Source: an uncultured Collinsella sp. (GTDB taxonomy: Bacteria; Actinomycetota; Coriobacteriia; Coriobacteriales; Coriobacteriaceae). Taken from it: a stretch of DNA of 64,000 bases. The stretch's first letter is position 1; every line of letters begins with the position of its first letter. The stretch is taken from the NCBI GenBank assembly GCA_958443265.1, contig CAUCKA010000003.1, positions 165,142 through 229,141 of the forward strand. The letters are read 5' to 3'. Shown piece after piece: positions 32,260-41,518 of this stretch. A program made the translations under genes and the position numbers. The notes below the pieces were generated by a model. It ran no database searches. It had not been told where the DNA came from and was given only the letters and a program-made list of their open reading frames with translations.

Positions 32260-34335
32260 CTAACGCAGGTAAGCCTTCGCGTTGCTCAGACTGTAGGCAA
32301 TCGTCGAGCCGTTGTGCAGCAGTGACGACGTCTGCGGAGTGATCATGCCGGTAATGCCCAGCGCCAGGAGCGCCGAGTTGGTAAGCATCACCTTAGAGTA
32401 GGAGCTCGTCAGACGATCAATGAGGCCCTGGCTCATGCGGCGCAAACGCACGATCGCGGCCAGATCCGTGTCGGTCAGGATGATATCGGCGACCTCCTTG
32501 GCGATGTCGCTTCCGCCACCCATTGCCAGCCCCACGTCGGCCAAACCGAGTGCCGGCGAATCGTTGACGCCGTCGCCCACCATGGCAACGTGGCGCCCCT
32601 CACTCTTAATGCGCTCCACATAGGCGTACTTGTCCTCGGGCAGCAGCTCGGCCTTAAACTCGTCGACACCCGCCTCGCGCGCAATGCGCTCGGCCGTGCG
32701 CTCCGAATCGCCCGTGAGCATAACGACATGCTTGACGCCCAGCGCATGTAGGTCGGCGATGGCCTCACGGACGCCGGGCTTGAGCGGATCCTCGATGCCG
32801 AGCACGCCGACGACCTTGCCGTCGACCGCCAGATACAGCGGCGACAGGCCTTGCATCTGGAGCTCGATTTGCTCCTTGATGTCGGACTCGAGCTGCGCAC
32901 CCTCGTCCTCAAATACAAAGTGCGCCGAACCGATAATGGCGCGACGCCCCTCGATGGACGAAGCGATGCCGTGCGCCACGATGTACTCGACCGCGGCATG
33001 GCGCTCGCGGTGCTCGAGCCCGCGCTCGAGGGCGGCGTTGACCACGGCACGCGCCACCGGATGCGGGAAATGCTCCTCCAAGCAAGCGGAAAGGCGCAGG
33101 ACCTCGTCCTTGCTCCAGCCATCTGTCGTCAGCACGCAAGCCAGGCGCGGCTGCGCCTCAGTAAGCGTGCCGGTCTTATCAAACACGATGGTGTCAGCCT
33201 TGGCAAACGACTCAAAGTACTTCGCGCCCTTGACCATGACGCCCATCTTGGCGGCATCGCTCATGGCGGTCATGACGGCGACGGAACCCGTGAGCTTGAG
33301 TGCGCACGAGTAGTCGACCATCAGCGCCGCCGAGGTCTTGATAAGGCTGCGCGTGGTGAGCGCAACCAGGCCCGCGAGCAGGAAGTTCCACGGGACGATC
33401 TTGTTGGCGAGGTCCTCCATATGCGACTGGCCCTCGGACTTGAGCGAGTCGGCCGTCTGCACGAGCGAGACGATCGAGCGCAGTTTGGTCTGCGCCGTGT
33501 TGGCGCGCACGCGCACCAAGATGCTGCCGTCTTCCACGACGGTACCGGCGAACACGTCGTCGCCCACGCTGCGCTCAACGGCCAGCGGCTCGCCGGTCAG
33601 GGTCGCCTGGTTGACCATAGCGCTCCCCTGCTCGACGACACCGTCGATGCAAATGGACATGCCAGTGCGCACGGCCACCAAGTCGCCGGGCTCAAGCTCG
33701 GTGGCGGCAACACTTACCTCGGTATCGCCGACGACCTTTTGCGCCTTGTCGGGTACATCGAGCAGCGAGTTGATGAGCTCGTTTTCGCTCATGGCGCGGG
33801 TGTAGTCCTCGAGCAGCTCGCCCACGTTGAGCAGGAACATTGTCTGGCCCGCGGTGTCGACATCACGCTTGACGAACGAAATGCCGATGGCCGAAGCGTC
33901 GAGCACGGGAACGGTCAGGCGCGGCTGCGCGAGCTCACGGAGGGCAGCGCGCAAAAATGCCATGTAACCGGCCACGACAAACACCGCACGCAGAGGCGTC
34001 GGCAAGAACCAGCGGCGCGCGTAGTGGGCGCCGATAAGTGTCGCCAGGTCCATAACGAGTTTGTGCTTGCGCGGCTCAAGCTGCATCACGTAACCCGTCT
34101 TTGCGTCGGCAATGGCCTGAGCGTCGAGCGCACCGACGGCGGCCAGCACGGCATCGCGACACGGCTCATCATATTCGAGCGCTAACTGGCCAATACGGCC
34201 ATAGACGCGTACCTTGTGCACGCCGTCGATATCGCCGCTGAGCTTAAGAAGTGCATCGAGATCGCTCTCTGGCACAGGACCCGCCAATTGAAGACGGGTC
34301 CTGCCGGGGATCTCGCTGATAATCGAGAATCTCAT
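32260..34335 (-). CDS. P1B-type heavy-metal ATPase with non-canonical metal motif
   Basis: This 691-residue membrane transporter has an N-terminal HMA-like fold without CXXC (ISEIPGRTRLQLAG), membrane helices, the actuator TGEP in TLTGEPLAVE, the phosphorylation site DKTGTLT, the P1B-specific HP dipeptide (FPHPVARAV) and GDGVNDSPAL. The membrane metal site, normally CPC before ALxL, reads YSCALKL, so the substrate is not typical copper, zinc or cadmium by motif. It lies 18 bases behind a DUF6110-like gene. A palindromic box shared with the ABC operon lies upstream. Confidence 0.9.
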   Translation of the reverse strand: MRFSIISEIPGRTRLQLAGPVPESDLDALLKLSGDIDGVHKVRVYGRIGQLALEYDEPCRDAVLAAVGALDAQAIADAKTGYVMQLEPRKHKLVMDLATLIGAHYARRWFLPTPLRAVFVVAGYMAFLRAALRELAQPRLTVPVLDASAIGISFVKRDVDTAGQTMFLLNVGELLEDYTRAMSENELINSLLDVPDKAQKVVGDTEVSVAATELEPGDLVAVRTGMSICIDGVVEQGSAMVNQATLTGEPLAVERSVGDDVFAGTVVEDGSILVRVRANTAQTKLRSIVSLVQTADSLKSEGQSHMEDLANKIVPWNFLLAGLVALTTRSLIKTSAALMVDYSCALKLTGSVAVMTAMSDAAKMGVMVKGAKYFESFAKADTIVFDKTGTLTEAQPRLACVLTTDGWSKDEVLRLSACLEEHFPHPVARAVVNAALERGLEHRERHAAVEYIVAHGIASSIEGRRAIIGSAHFVFEDEGAQLESDIKEQIELQMQGLSPLYLAVDGKVVGVLGIEDPLKPGVREAIADLHALGVKHVVMLTGDSERTAERIAREAGVDEFKAELLPEDKYAYVERIKSEGRHVAMVGDGVNDSPALGLADVGLAMGGGSDIAKEVADIILTDTDLAAIVRLRRMSQGLIDRLTSSYSKVMLTNSALLALGITGMITPQTSSLLHNGSTIAYSLSNAKAYLR

Positions 34336-34353
34336 AGTTTGTGCCTGGGAGCG

Positions 34354-34599
34354 TTACTCTGCTGCCTCGTCAGCAGCGGCCTCGCTCTGGGTGATGTAGG
34401 CCGCCTCGGCAACCATGTCGTCGACATTAGCCTTGGCCTGCTCGACCATGTCCTGGTAGCCGTTCTTGATGCGCATGCCGCACGCGATACCCTGCACGCA
34501 GGCGTTCTTTACCGGAGCGCTGGTGAGCAGCTTGATGCCAGCCGTACCAAGCAGAAAACCGCCACCAACAAGCAGGGTGTTGAACGTGGACTTCTTCAT
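34354..34599 (-). CDS. DUF6110-like small membrane protein
   Basis: This 81-residue protein has an N-terminal hydrophobic segment (TLLVGGGFLLGTAGIKLL) followed by TSAPVKNACVQGIACGMRIKNG and an acidic tail. This layout is the one I associate with DUF6110, which is often encoded beside P-type ATPases. It is first in the operon with the ATPase. GGGAGAG sits before the ATG. It could assist metal transfer through its two cysteines, but no function is established. Confidence 0.8.
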   Translation of the reverse strand: MKKSTFNTLLVGGGFLLGTAGIKLLTSAPVKNACVQGIACGMRIKNGYQDMVEQAKANVDDMVAEAAYITQSEAAADEAAE

Positions 34600-34707
34600 G
34601 ATGTCTCTCCCTTTTGCCGCATTGGACGCGGCATGGTGCCTCAGCACCCGAGTAAACAAGTTTGCTCGAGCACGCTTTTGAAATATCTCAATTTTATCTA
34701 ACTATCT

Positions 34708-34727
34708 AGGTCAGCCATGGCTAACCT
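34708..34727. promoter_or_regulatory. Palindromic operator candidate upstream of the P1B ATPase operon
   Basis: AGGTCAGCCATGGCTAACCT is an inverted repeat (one mismatch per arm) in the DUF6110/ATPase promoter region. The same core recurs at 38429-38448 before the ABC operon. The half-site AGGTTAGCC resembles DtxR-family boxes, but the spacing differs. Confidence 0.5.
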
Positions 34728-34769
34728 TTTGAAAATTAACGATGCGGAGTAACCGATTGTCAATGTGAG

Positions 34770-34786
34770 AAAGGGACTGTCCCTTT
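34770..34786 (-). terminator. Hairpin after the ABC transporter operon
   Basis: AAAGGGACAGTCCCTTT is a perfect short palindrome 9 bases after the stop of the 34795-36552 gene. There is no strong T-run. Confidence 0.45.
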
Positions 34787-34794
34787 GCCCCTTC

Positions 34795-36552
34795 TTACAA
34801 CTGCCAGGTAGCTGCTTCCTTTTGCAGCGCCACCATGCGGGCGAATTCTCCACCTGCCGCCTTGAGCTGCGCCGGAGTGCCCTGCTCGGCAACCACACCA
34901 TCCATGAGTACAACGATTTTGTCGGCATTTTCCACCGTACGCATACGGTGGGCAATAACGATAACCGTCTTACCTGCAAGCAGACGGGAGAGCGCCTGCT
35001 GAACCACGGTCTCGTTCTCCACATCCAAGCTCGCCGTCGCCTCGTCCAACAGCACGATCGGCGCATCTTTGAGCAGCGCACGGGCGATGGAGATGCGCTG
35101 GCGCTCGCCGCCGGACAGCTTGGAGCCGTTCTCGCCGATCATGGTGTTGTAGCCCTGCGGCATGCGGCTCACAAACTCGTCGCAGTTGGCGGCACGCGCA
35201 GCCGCAAGCACTTGCTCATCGGTGGCGCCACGACGCCCGAGGCGGATGTTTCCCATCACCGTGTCGTCAAAGAGCAGCACGTCTTGGAACACAATAGCGT
35301 AATCACGCAGCAGTACCTCGGGATCCACGCTCGCAACATCCACGCCGCCCACGGTGACCGTGCCCGCGGTGGCATCCCAAAAGCGCGCGGCCAGGCGGCT
35401 CACCGTAGACTTACCGGAGCCCGAAGGACCGACCAGTGCCGTGACCTCGCCTTCCTTGGCGGTAAAGCTCACATCGGTAAGAACTTTCTCGCCGGCGCGG
35501 CCGTCCTCGCCCGCACCATAGCCAAATGCCACGTGATTGAACACCACATCGTGGCCTACGGGCTCAAACTGCTCGCTGCCCCGCGCCACGGGCTCTTCCA
35601 TGATGGAACGCATGCGCTTGGCCGACGACTCGGCGGCAAACAGCTCGGACATCAGCATCAGCGCCTGATCAAAGGGCGCATAGATGCGGCTCACCATAAG
35701 CAGGAAGGCAAACATCATCAAAAAGTCGACCTGGCCGGAGGCGACCATCGCAGCGCCCGTGACCAACGTGGTGGCAATCCCCAGGCGCAGGATGGCAAAG
35801 GCGGAGTTGACCAAAAGCCCATTGGCGAGCTCGCCCTTGGTGGTCTCGCGCTCCTCGGCATCGATCACGGCGTTGAGCCCCTCAAGATAATGAGCCTCCT
35901 GGTTGGTGGCGCGGATCTCGCGCACGCAGTCGAGCGTCTCCTGGATCGCCTCGGTAACCTTGACCTTCTCGGCACGCACATGGTCGAACACCGGGATCAT
36001 GGGGCCGCGCGTCAGATACAGCACGGCAAAGGCCACGGGAACGCTCCAAAACGCCGCAATCGCCAGCTGCCAGCAAAAGAACAGCGACGCCACGAACACA
36101 ATGACGCTTGCGATGATGGCACCCCAAAGCTCTCCCAGCACGTGGCTGTAGGCGTGCTCCATGGCCTGGACGTCGCCCATAATGGTCTCGGTTAAATCGG
36201 CCAGATCACGACGGCCAAAAAACGACAGCGGCAGCTTGCGCAAGCGCTCGGCGATCTCCATACGCTGCTTGCCGCACTCCTCGTAAAAGATGCAGTAGGT
36301 GTAGTAATACTGCTGCCAGTTAGAGGCAAAGAGCAACACGAAAAAGACCAGGAGGCCGCCCACAATCGGCAGGGCATCCGGCAGGTCGGCACCGGTGGCG
36401 AGATGTTCGACAAAACCGGCCATGACCAGGAACAATAAGCCCATGCCGGCCATGGTAATGAGATTGGTGAGCGCGGTCCAGAAAATGCCGCGTTTTACGC
36501 CGGCGACGCCTTTATCGGATAGGAAGTACTTCTTTTGGAATGAGGCGAACAT
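34795..36552 (-). CDS. ABC transporter, fused membrane and ATPase domains (subunit 2)
   Basis: This 585-residue half-transporter is of type IV (exporter) fold. Six membrane helices span about 25-310. The ATPase domain carries Walker A LVGPSGSGKSTVSRL, the signature SKLSGGERQRISIARAL and Walker B IVLLDEATASLD, all intact. It starts directly at the stop of the preceding subunit (TAAATG), so the two form a heterodimer. The gene layout with a divergent AraC regulator resembles ybtPQ/ybtA and irtAB siderophore importers, so metal-chelate transport is a reasonable guess. Drug or peptide export is the alternative. Confidence 0.88.
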   Translation of the reverse strand: MFASFQKKYFLSDKGVAGVKRGIFWTALTNLITMAGMGLLFLVMAGFVEHLATGADLPDALPIVGGLLVFFVLLFASNWQQYYYTYCIFYEECGKQRMEIAERLRKLPLSFFGRRDLADLTETIMGDVQAMEHAYSHVLGELWGAIIASVIVFVASLFFCWQLAIAAFWSVPVAFAVLYLTRGPMIPVFDHVRAEKVKVTEAIQETLDCVREIRATNQEAHYLEGLNAVIDAEERETTKGELANGLLVNSAFAILRLGIATTLVTGAAMVASGQVDFLMMFAFLLMVSRIYAPFDQALMLMSELFAAESSAKRMRSIMEEPVARGSEQFEPVGHDVVFNHVAFGYGAGEDGRAGEKVLTDVSFTAKEGEVTALVGPSGSGKSTVSRLAARFWDATAGTVTVGGVDVASVDPEVLLRDYAIVFQDVLLFDDTVMGNIRLGRRGATDEQVLAAARAANCDEFVSRMPQGYNTMIGENGSKLSGGERQRISIARALLKDAPIVLLDEATASLDVENETVVQQALSRLLAGKTVIVIAHRMRTVENADKIVVLMDGVVAEQGTPAQLKAAGGEFARMVALQKEAATWQL

Positions 36553-38376
36553 TTAGGCCTCGCCTCCCTTCGTGACGGCGGCATCCGCGGCAGCAGTGAT
36601 CTTCCAGCTCGCGGCCTGTTCGTATTCGGCCCACATCTTGGCGTATAGACCGTTTTGGGACAGCAGCTCGGCATGGGTGCCAGTCTCCTGCACGCTACCT
36701 TGGTTGAGCACCACGATCTTGTCGGCCCCCACCACGGTCGAAAGCCGGTGCGCGATCATAATGACTGTGCGACCCGCCGCCAGCTTGCTAAAGGCACGCT
36801 GGATGAGCGCCTCGTTCTCGGGGTCGGCAAACGCCGTGGCCTCATCGAGCACCACGATAGGCGCGTCTTTAAGGATCGCGCGGGCGAGTGCTACGCGCTG
36901 CACCTCGCCGCCCGAAAGATATGCCCCTCCAGCACCGAGCATGGTGTTAATACCCTGCGGGAGCTTGGCCACAATGTCGTCGCACTGAGCTGCGGAGAGG
37001 GCCGCACGCACTTCGTCGTCAGTGGCCGTGGGCTTGGAGGCACGCACGTTATCGGCAAGTGTTTGCCGGAACAGCTGGTTGGTCTGGAACACGAAGGCAA
37101 CCTGGTCCATAAGCTCGTGCGGGTCCATGTCGCGAACGTCCACACCGCCTACGAGCACTCGACCCGAAGAAACATCCCAAAAACGCGGGATCAGGCTGGC
37201 GCAGGTTGACTTACCGCCGCCCGAGGGACCCACCAGGGCGAGGGTGCTACCCGCGGAAACGTTAAAGCTCACATGGCTAACGGCAGGTGCTTCGGCACCC
37301 TCGTACGTAAAGCTCACGTCCTCAAAGCGCACATCGCTGCCAGCAGGGTGCTTGGGCTGGGCAGGCACGGAGAGCTGCTTGGAATCCATAACGCTTCGGA
37401 TGCGCGCCAGCGAATCGGCACTCATCTGAGAGGCCTCGCCCACAAACATGAGCTTGGTCATGGCCGTCGGCACCACGGCCGAAAACATCGCGTAAAACGT
37501 GAAGTTGGCCATAAAATGCGCGAAGTCCGTCTCGCCCGGCGCCAACAGCAACGCCACGGGCAACAGGAATGTCACAAGACCATTGAGCGCGGCAAGGTTG
37601 AGTACCTGCGGACCTCGGCAAAACGTGCCCGCATAGCTTTGTGCCATGTCGGCGTATTCGGCGATCGCGTCGTGGAACGCCTTAAAGGAATAGACCGTCT
37701 GCTGAAACACCTTGACCACGGGAATGCCGCGTACGTATTCGGTACCGGTCTTGTTCATCTTGACCAGCGCGCCCATGTAGGCCTTCATGAACTCGGCGCC
37801 CTTGCCGCTCATCATGGTGGCCATGGCGCCAAGCGAAACGGCGACCGAGATAAGGCATGCCGCGCCCAAGCGCCAATCGAGGGCGAAAAGCAGCACGAGC
37901 AGACCTGCGACCATGGCGGTGGCGCCGGCGATATCGGGTAGCATGTGCGCGAGCAGGGTCTCGGTGGAGGCGGCGCATCCGTCTACGATACGGCGCAGCT
38001 CACCGGTGGCGTGTGTGTCAAAGTAGCCAAGCGGCAGCTTAAGCAGGTGCTCGCTCGTAGTCTTGCGAATATTGGACGCGCAGCGAAACGCAGACAGGTG
38101 CGTGCACATGAGCCCCACGAAATAGACCACGATGCTTGCCAGCGCAAACCCCACGGCCCACCAGCCATACGTCGCGATGCCGCAGGCTTCGCTCCAGTTA
38201 GGCGCCACGGCGATCAGATCGCGCGCGACAAGCCAAATGCACACGTACGGGCCAAAGCTCAGCAGCTGCGAGAGCGCCGAGAGGGCCATGCCCAAATATG
38301 TTAGGAATTTGCGGTCGCCGGCATATGCAAGTAGCTCGCCGATACCTCCACCTTCCCTTTTTGATCCCTTTGCCAT
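36553..38376 (-). CDS. ABC transporter, fused membrane and ATPase domains (subunit 1)
   Basis: This 607-residue half-transporter has six membrane helices followed by an ATPase domain with Walker A LVGPSGGGKSTCASL, signature AYLSGGEVQRVALARAI and Walker B IVVLDEATAFADPEN. The AFADPEN wording after the glutamate is common in the IrtA/YbtP group. ATG at 38376 has GAAAGGA upstream. Its stop abuts the next start. Upstream are a palindromic box and a divergent AraC-type regulator. Confidence 0.88.
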   Translation of the reverse strand: MAKGSKREGGGIGELLAYAGDRKFLTYLGMALSALSQLLSFGPYVCIWLVARDLIAVAPNWSEACGIATYGWWAVGFALASIVVYFVGLMCTHLSAFRCASNIRKTTSEHLLKLPLGYFDTHATGELRRIVDGCAASTETLLAHMLPDIAGATAMVAGLLVLLFALDWRLGAACLISVAVSLGAMATMMSGKGAEFMKAYMGALVKMNKTGTEYVRGIPVVKVFQQTVYSFKAFHDAIAEYADMAQSYAGTFCRGPQVLNLAALNGLVTFLLPVALLLAPGETDFAHFMANFTFYAMFSAVVPTAMTKLMFVGEASQMSADSLARIRSVMDSKQLSVPAQPKHPAGSDVRFEDVSFTYEGAEAPAVSHVSFNVSAGSTLALVGPSGGGKSTCASLIPRFWDVSSGRVLVGGVDVRDMDPHELMDQVAFVFQTNQLFRQTLADNVRASKPTATDDEVRAALSAAQCDDIVAKLPQGINTMLGAGGAYLSGGEVQRVALARAILKDAPIVVLDEATAFADPENEALIQRAFSKLAAGRTVIMIAHRLSTVVGADKIVVLNQGSVQETGTHAELLSQNGLYAKMWAEYEQAASWKITAAADAAVTKGGEA

Positions 38377-38428
38377 GAGATTCCTTTCTAACGGCTTGAG
38401 AGTTAACCGTAATGAACTTATCATTGAT

Positions 38429-38448
38429 GTGTTAGCCATGGCTCACAA
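38429..38448. promoter_or_regulatory. Palindromic operator candidate between the ABC operon and araC-type gene
   Basis: GTGTTAGCCATGGCTCACAA is a near-perfect inverted repeat in the divergent promoter region. It matches the core at 34708-34727, placing both transport operons under one likely regulator. Confidence 0.5.
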
Positions 38449-38490
38449 TCGAGCCAGGCGTGGACGTTTCTGCAAAGGAAAGGGACGCTT

Positions 38491-39495
38491 TTGCAAATAC
38501 GGCGGGCAGCGACCGACATAACCGAGCTCTACGCACCGCAGTTTGAGCAGTTTGGCCTGGAGCTTACCGGCAAGGGCGCCGTCTTTACCGGCGAGGTGGC
38601 AAACGATCGGGCGCACGGACGCGCATGGATCATGCCCCTCTCCCCCGCCTGCATCGTTATGGAGCATTACATTACCCCGACGCACGATATGTACCTGGCC
38701 GAATACACACCCGAACCGTACGCGTGCGTGAGCGAGGTCAGCGCGCCCACGCTCATGTGCATGCCCGAAGCCGGCATAACGCCTGCGAACCTTAAACCCC
38801 TGCATGGACCGTGGCCAAACAATGCCGTGTGCAGCTTTATCCAAGATAACTGTGGCGAGGAGTTAAGCCCACTGTTTGCAGGGCGGCTCTATCACTCGCG
38901 CTCGGTGCTCTTTTTGCCTGGATATTTTGACGAGCTGGAGCACCGCTATCCCACCGAGTTCGCAGGGGTCTTTGAGGCGTTTGCCGAACCATGGCACGAG
39001 GAGGCGACGTCTGCCATCTGCCACACGTTGCGCCGGATTAACGAGGACCGCGCCCGCACCGCAGGCGGACACGTCTATATGCAGGGCATCGTGGAGACCA
39101 TGGTCGCGGAGCTCGCCTGTTCGCGCGCGGCCCACAAGCAGGCGCAGCAGGCGGCAGACACACGCGTCAGCGTGACCATTGCCGAAGAAGCAACGGCAAT
39201 GATTGAGCGCACGCTCGACAAAGGCAGACGCGTGGGTATCAACGAGGTGGCCGAGAGGCTCTACACAAGCCGCTCCAAACTATGCGCCACCTTTAAGGCC
39301 CAAACTGGCGAGTCCCTGGGCGCCTACATTCGCAGACGCCGTATGGAGCGAGCACAGGACCTTTTGGCCGACAGCTCGCTGACGATAGCGCAGGTGGCAG
39401 AGCGTCTAGGCTACCCTCAGCAGGCCGCCTTCGCCCAAGCCTTCAAGCAACACACCGGCACCACCCCCACCGCTTGGCGCTCCCAACATTTATAA
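38491..39495 (+). CDS. AraC-family transcriptional regulator
   Basis: This 334-residue regulator starts at TTG (38491), preceded by GGAAAGGGA. The N-terminal 220 residues form a sensor region without recognised family. Residues from about 230 form the AraC/XylS double helix-turn-helix: INEVAERLYTSRSKLCATFKAQTG and the second helix pair TIAQVAERLGYPQQAAFAQAFK, ending in the usual TPTAWR. It is divergent from the ABC operon and probably regulates it, as YbtA does ybtPQ. Confidence 0.87.
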   Translation: MQIRRAATDITELYAPQFEQFGLELTGKGAVFTGEVANDRAHGRAWIMPLSPACIVMEHYITPTHDMYLAEYTPEPYACVSEVSAPTLMCMPEAGITPANLKPLHGPWPNNAVCSFIQDNCGEELSPLFAGRLYHSRSVLFLPGYFDELEHRYPTEFAGVFEAFAEPWHEEATSAICHTLRRINEDRARTAGGHVYMQGIVETMVAELACSRAAHKQAQQAADTRVSVTIAEEATAMIERTLDKGRRVGINEVAERLYTSRSKLCATFKAQTGESLGAYIRRRRMERAQDLLADSSLTIAQVAERLGYPQQAAFAQAFKQHTGTTPTAWRSQHL

Positions 39496-39497
39496 AG

Positions 39498-39699
39498 AAT
39501 GAGGGCGCCAACGGCGCCCTCATTCACCAAATTCAATCCAGCCTACCTGACCCGAACGGCCGAGTCGTAGCAGAACCCGGGAGCCCCGGCAGGGCGGGTG
39601 CTTCCTCAAAATGAGTTTCCTTCAAAACAATGGGCGCGCCGACGGCACGCCCATTCACTCGATTCCATTCAGCCCACCTGACCCGAACGGCCGAGTCGT
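39498..39699. repeat. Two tandem degenerate units with hairpins
   Basis: Each unit has a GC hairpin (AGGGCGCC-AAC-GGCGCCCT near 39512; GGGCGCGCC-GAC-GGCACGCCC near 39640), then CATTCAC, then CCTGACCCGAACGGCCGAGT (about 39553 and 39679). The period is close to 128 bp. A third hairpin at 39757-39778 belongs to the palindromic element that follows. The first hairpin may terminate the AraC-type gene. Confidence 0.65.
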
Positions 39700-39701
39700 C
39701 A

Positions 39702-39840
39702 CGGAACCGAGGGGCCGGGCGCAGGGCCTTGCCTCTCAATGAGTTCCGCACGAACAGGAGGCGCCAGTGGCGCCTCCGTCGTGAGTCAGGACTGTCCGAA
39801 ATTGAGAGGCAAGGCCCTGCGCCCGGCCCCTCGGTTCCCG
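39702..39840 (-). repeat. Palindromic element with conserved core, copy 2
   Basis: Arms of about 39 bp (39702-39740 and 39801-39840) are essentially perfect inverted repeats rich in CCGAGGGGCCGGGCGCAGGG. The core (39741-39800), read on the minus strand, is TCGGACAGTCCTGACTCAC, hairpin GGAGGCGCC/GGCGCCTCC, TTCGTGCGGAACTC, the same phrases as at 19442-19511 but with a different stem. The right arm touches the gatB stop codon, so the element is the gatB 3' end, as copy 1 is for the UPF0210 gene. Confidence 0.78.
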
Positions 39841-39841
39841 T

Positions 39842-41518
39842 TTACGAGAGCGACGTTCTCAGCAACTCGTTGAAGAGCTTCGGGTTGCCCTTTCCGCGGC
39901 TCGCCTTCATGCACTGGCCCACCAAAAAGCCGATGACCTTCTGGTTGCCGTCATGATACTGCTGCGCCTGATCGGCACAGTTTGCCAGCACCTCGTCCAC
40001 GATCGGCTGCAGCGCGCCGGCATCGCTCACCTGACGCATGCCGCGCTCGTCGACGATCTTGTTGGGATCGTCACCGGTCTGGGCCATGGCCTCAAAGACC
40101 TCGTGCGCTTGGTTGGAGCTGATGGCATCGGTCGCCAGCAGCTTGGCCAGCGCTGCTACCTGAGCCGGCGCGATACCGGACTCGGCGAGCGACACGCCCG
40201 CGCCCTTAAGGTAAGCAATCATCTCGTTCACCAGCAAGTTTGCAACCGTCTGGGCCTCCTTGCCAGCCATACCGGCAGCGGCCGCCTCAAAGAACTCGGC
40301 AAACTCCGGGTCGCCGGCGATCTGCTCGGCGTCGGCCGCCTTAATGCCAAAGTCGGCCTCAAAGCGGGCGCGCTTGGCATCGGGCAGCTCGGGGATCTCG
40401 CCACGGCAGCGGTCGATGAACTCGTCATCCAGATCGAACGGCGCCAGGTCGGGATCGGGGAACAGGCGATAGTCGTCGGCCGTCTCCTTCACACGCATGA
40501 CCACAGTGCGCTTGCGGCTGGGCTCCCAGTGGCGGGTCTCCTGATAGATGATGCCGCCCTCCTCGAGCACCTCGGCCTGGCGGCAAATCTCGTAGGCAAG
40601 GCCATCGTGCAGGCTCTTAAACGAGTTGAGGTTCTTGAGCTCGGTCTTGGTACCCAGCTTGGTCTCGCCGCGGCGGCGCAGCGACACGTTGCCGTCGCAG
40701 CGCATGGAACCTTTCTCCATGGAGCAGTCCGAAATGCCCAGCGTCACAAAGATGCGGCGGAGCTTCTCCATAAACAGGCGCGCTTCCTCGGGCGTACGCA
40801 GGTCGGGCTCAGTCACGAGCTCAATCAAAGGCGTGCCGCAGCGGTTGTAGTCGACGAGCGACTCGGCCGCGGCGGTAATGCGGCCCTCGGCGCCACCCAC
40901 GTGGACCATCTTGGCGGCGTCCTCCTCCATGTGGATGCGCAGGATGCGGATGGGCACCGTGTAGGAACCGTCCTCGCGGCGCTCGGGCATCTGCAGGTTG
41001 GACGCATCGTAGCTGGCCAGGTGACCGGCGCGCTGATTGCCCTCGCGCATGGTCGACGTCATGGACGTGGACAGGCCCTCGGCGTTGGCCGAGGCGCTCG
41101 CCAAGCTCTGGGCCTCGGCCTCGCCAAACGCGCAGTCGGGGCGCTCGGCGGCACCGCGACCGGTCACGTCCAGATCCAGGTGACCATACATGGCAAAGGC
41201 GACCGGACCCTGCGTGGTCTGGAAGTTCTTGGCCATATCGGGATAGAAGTAGTGCTTGCGGTAGAACATCGAGTGGCGCTGGATCTCGCAGTTGGTGGCG
41301 AGACCGGCCTTGACGATGCTCTCGATGGCGCGCTTGTTGGGCACCGGCAGGGCGCCGGGCAGGCCCAGACACACCGGGCACACGTTGGCGTTGGGCTCGT
41401 CATCGTGGCTGAGCTTGCAATTGCAGAACATCTTGGTATCGAGTGCGGTGAGCTCGGTGTGGATCTCCAGGCCGATCACGGCCTCCCAATCCTGCAGGAC
41501 CTCGGAAAGCTCCTTCAT
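39842..41518 (-). CDS. gatB: Aspartyl/glutamyl-tRNA amidotransferase subunit B
   Basis: This 558-residue subunit phosphorylates Glu- or Asp-tRNA and transamidates it with ammonia from GatA. Typical parts are WEAVIGLEIHTEL, zinc-site cysteines (MFCNCKLS, NVCPVCLGLPGALPV), FYRKHYFYPDMAKNFQTTQ and SMRCDGNVSLR, with a C-terminal YqeY-like tail domain. It is somewhat longer than the usual 480-500 residues. Its start overlaps the gatA stop (TAATG). Confidence 0.96.
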   Translation of the reverse strand: MKELSEVLQDWEAVIGLEIHTELTALDTKMFCNCKLSHDDEPNANVCPVCLGLPGALPVPNKRAIESIVKAGLATNCEIQRHSMFYRKHYFYPDMAKNFQTTQGPVAFAMYGHLDLDVTGRGAAERPDCAFGEAEAQSLASASANAEGLSTSMTSTMREGNQRAGHLASYDASNLQMPERREDGSYTVPIRILRIHMEEDAAKMVHVGGAEGRITAAAESLVDYNRCGTPLIELVTEPDLRTPEEARLFMEKLRRIFVTLGISDCSMEKGSMRCDGNVSLRRRGETKLGTKTELKNLNSFKSLHDGLAYEICRQAEVLEEGGIIYQETRHWEPSRKRTVVMRVKETADDYRLFPDPDLAPFDLDDEFIDRCRGEIPELPDAKRARFEADFGIKAADAEQIAGDPEFAEFFEAAAAGMAGKEAQTVANLLVNEMIAYLKGAGVSLAESGIAPAQVAALAKLLATDAISSNQAHEVFEAMAQTGDDPNKIVDERGMRQVSDAGALQPIVDEVLANCADQAQQYHDGNQKVIGFLVGQCMKASRGKGNPKLFNELLRTSLS

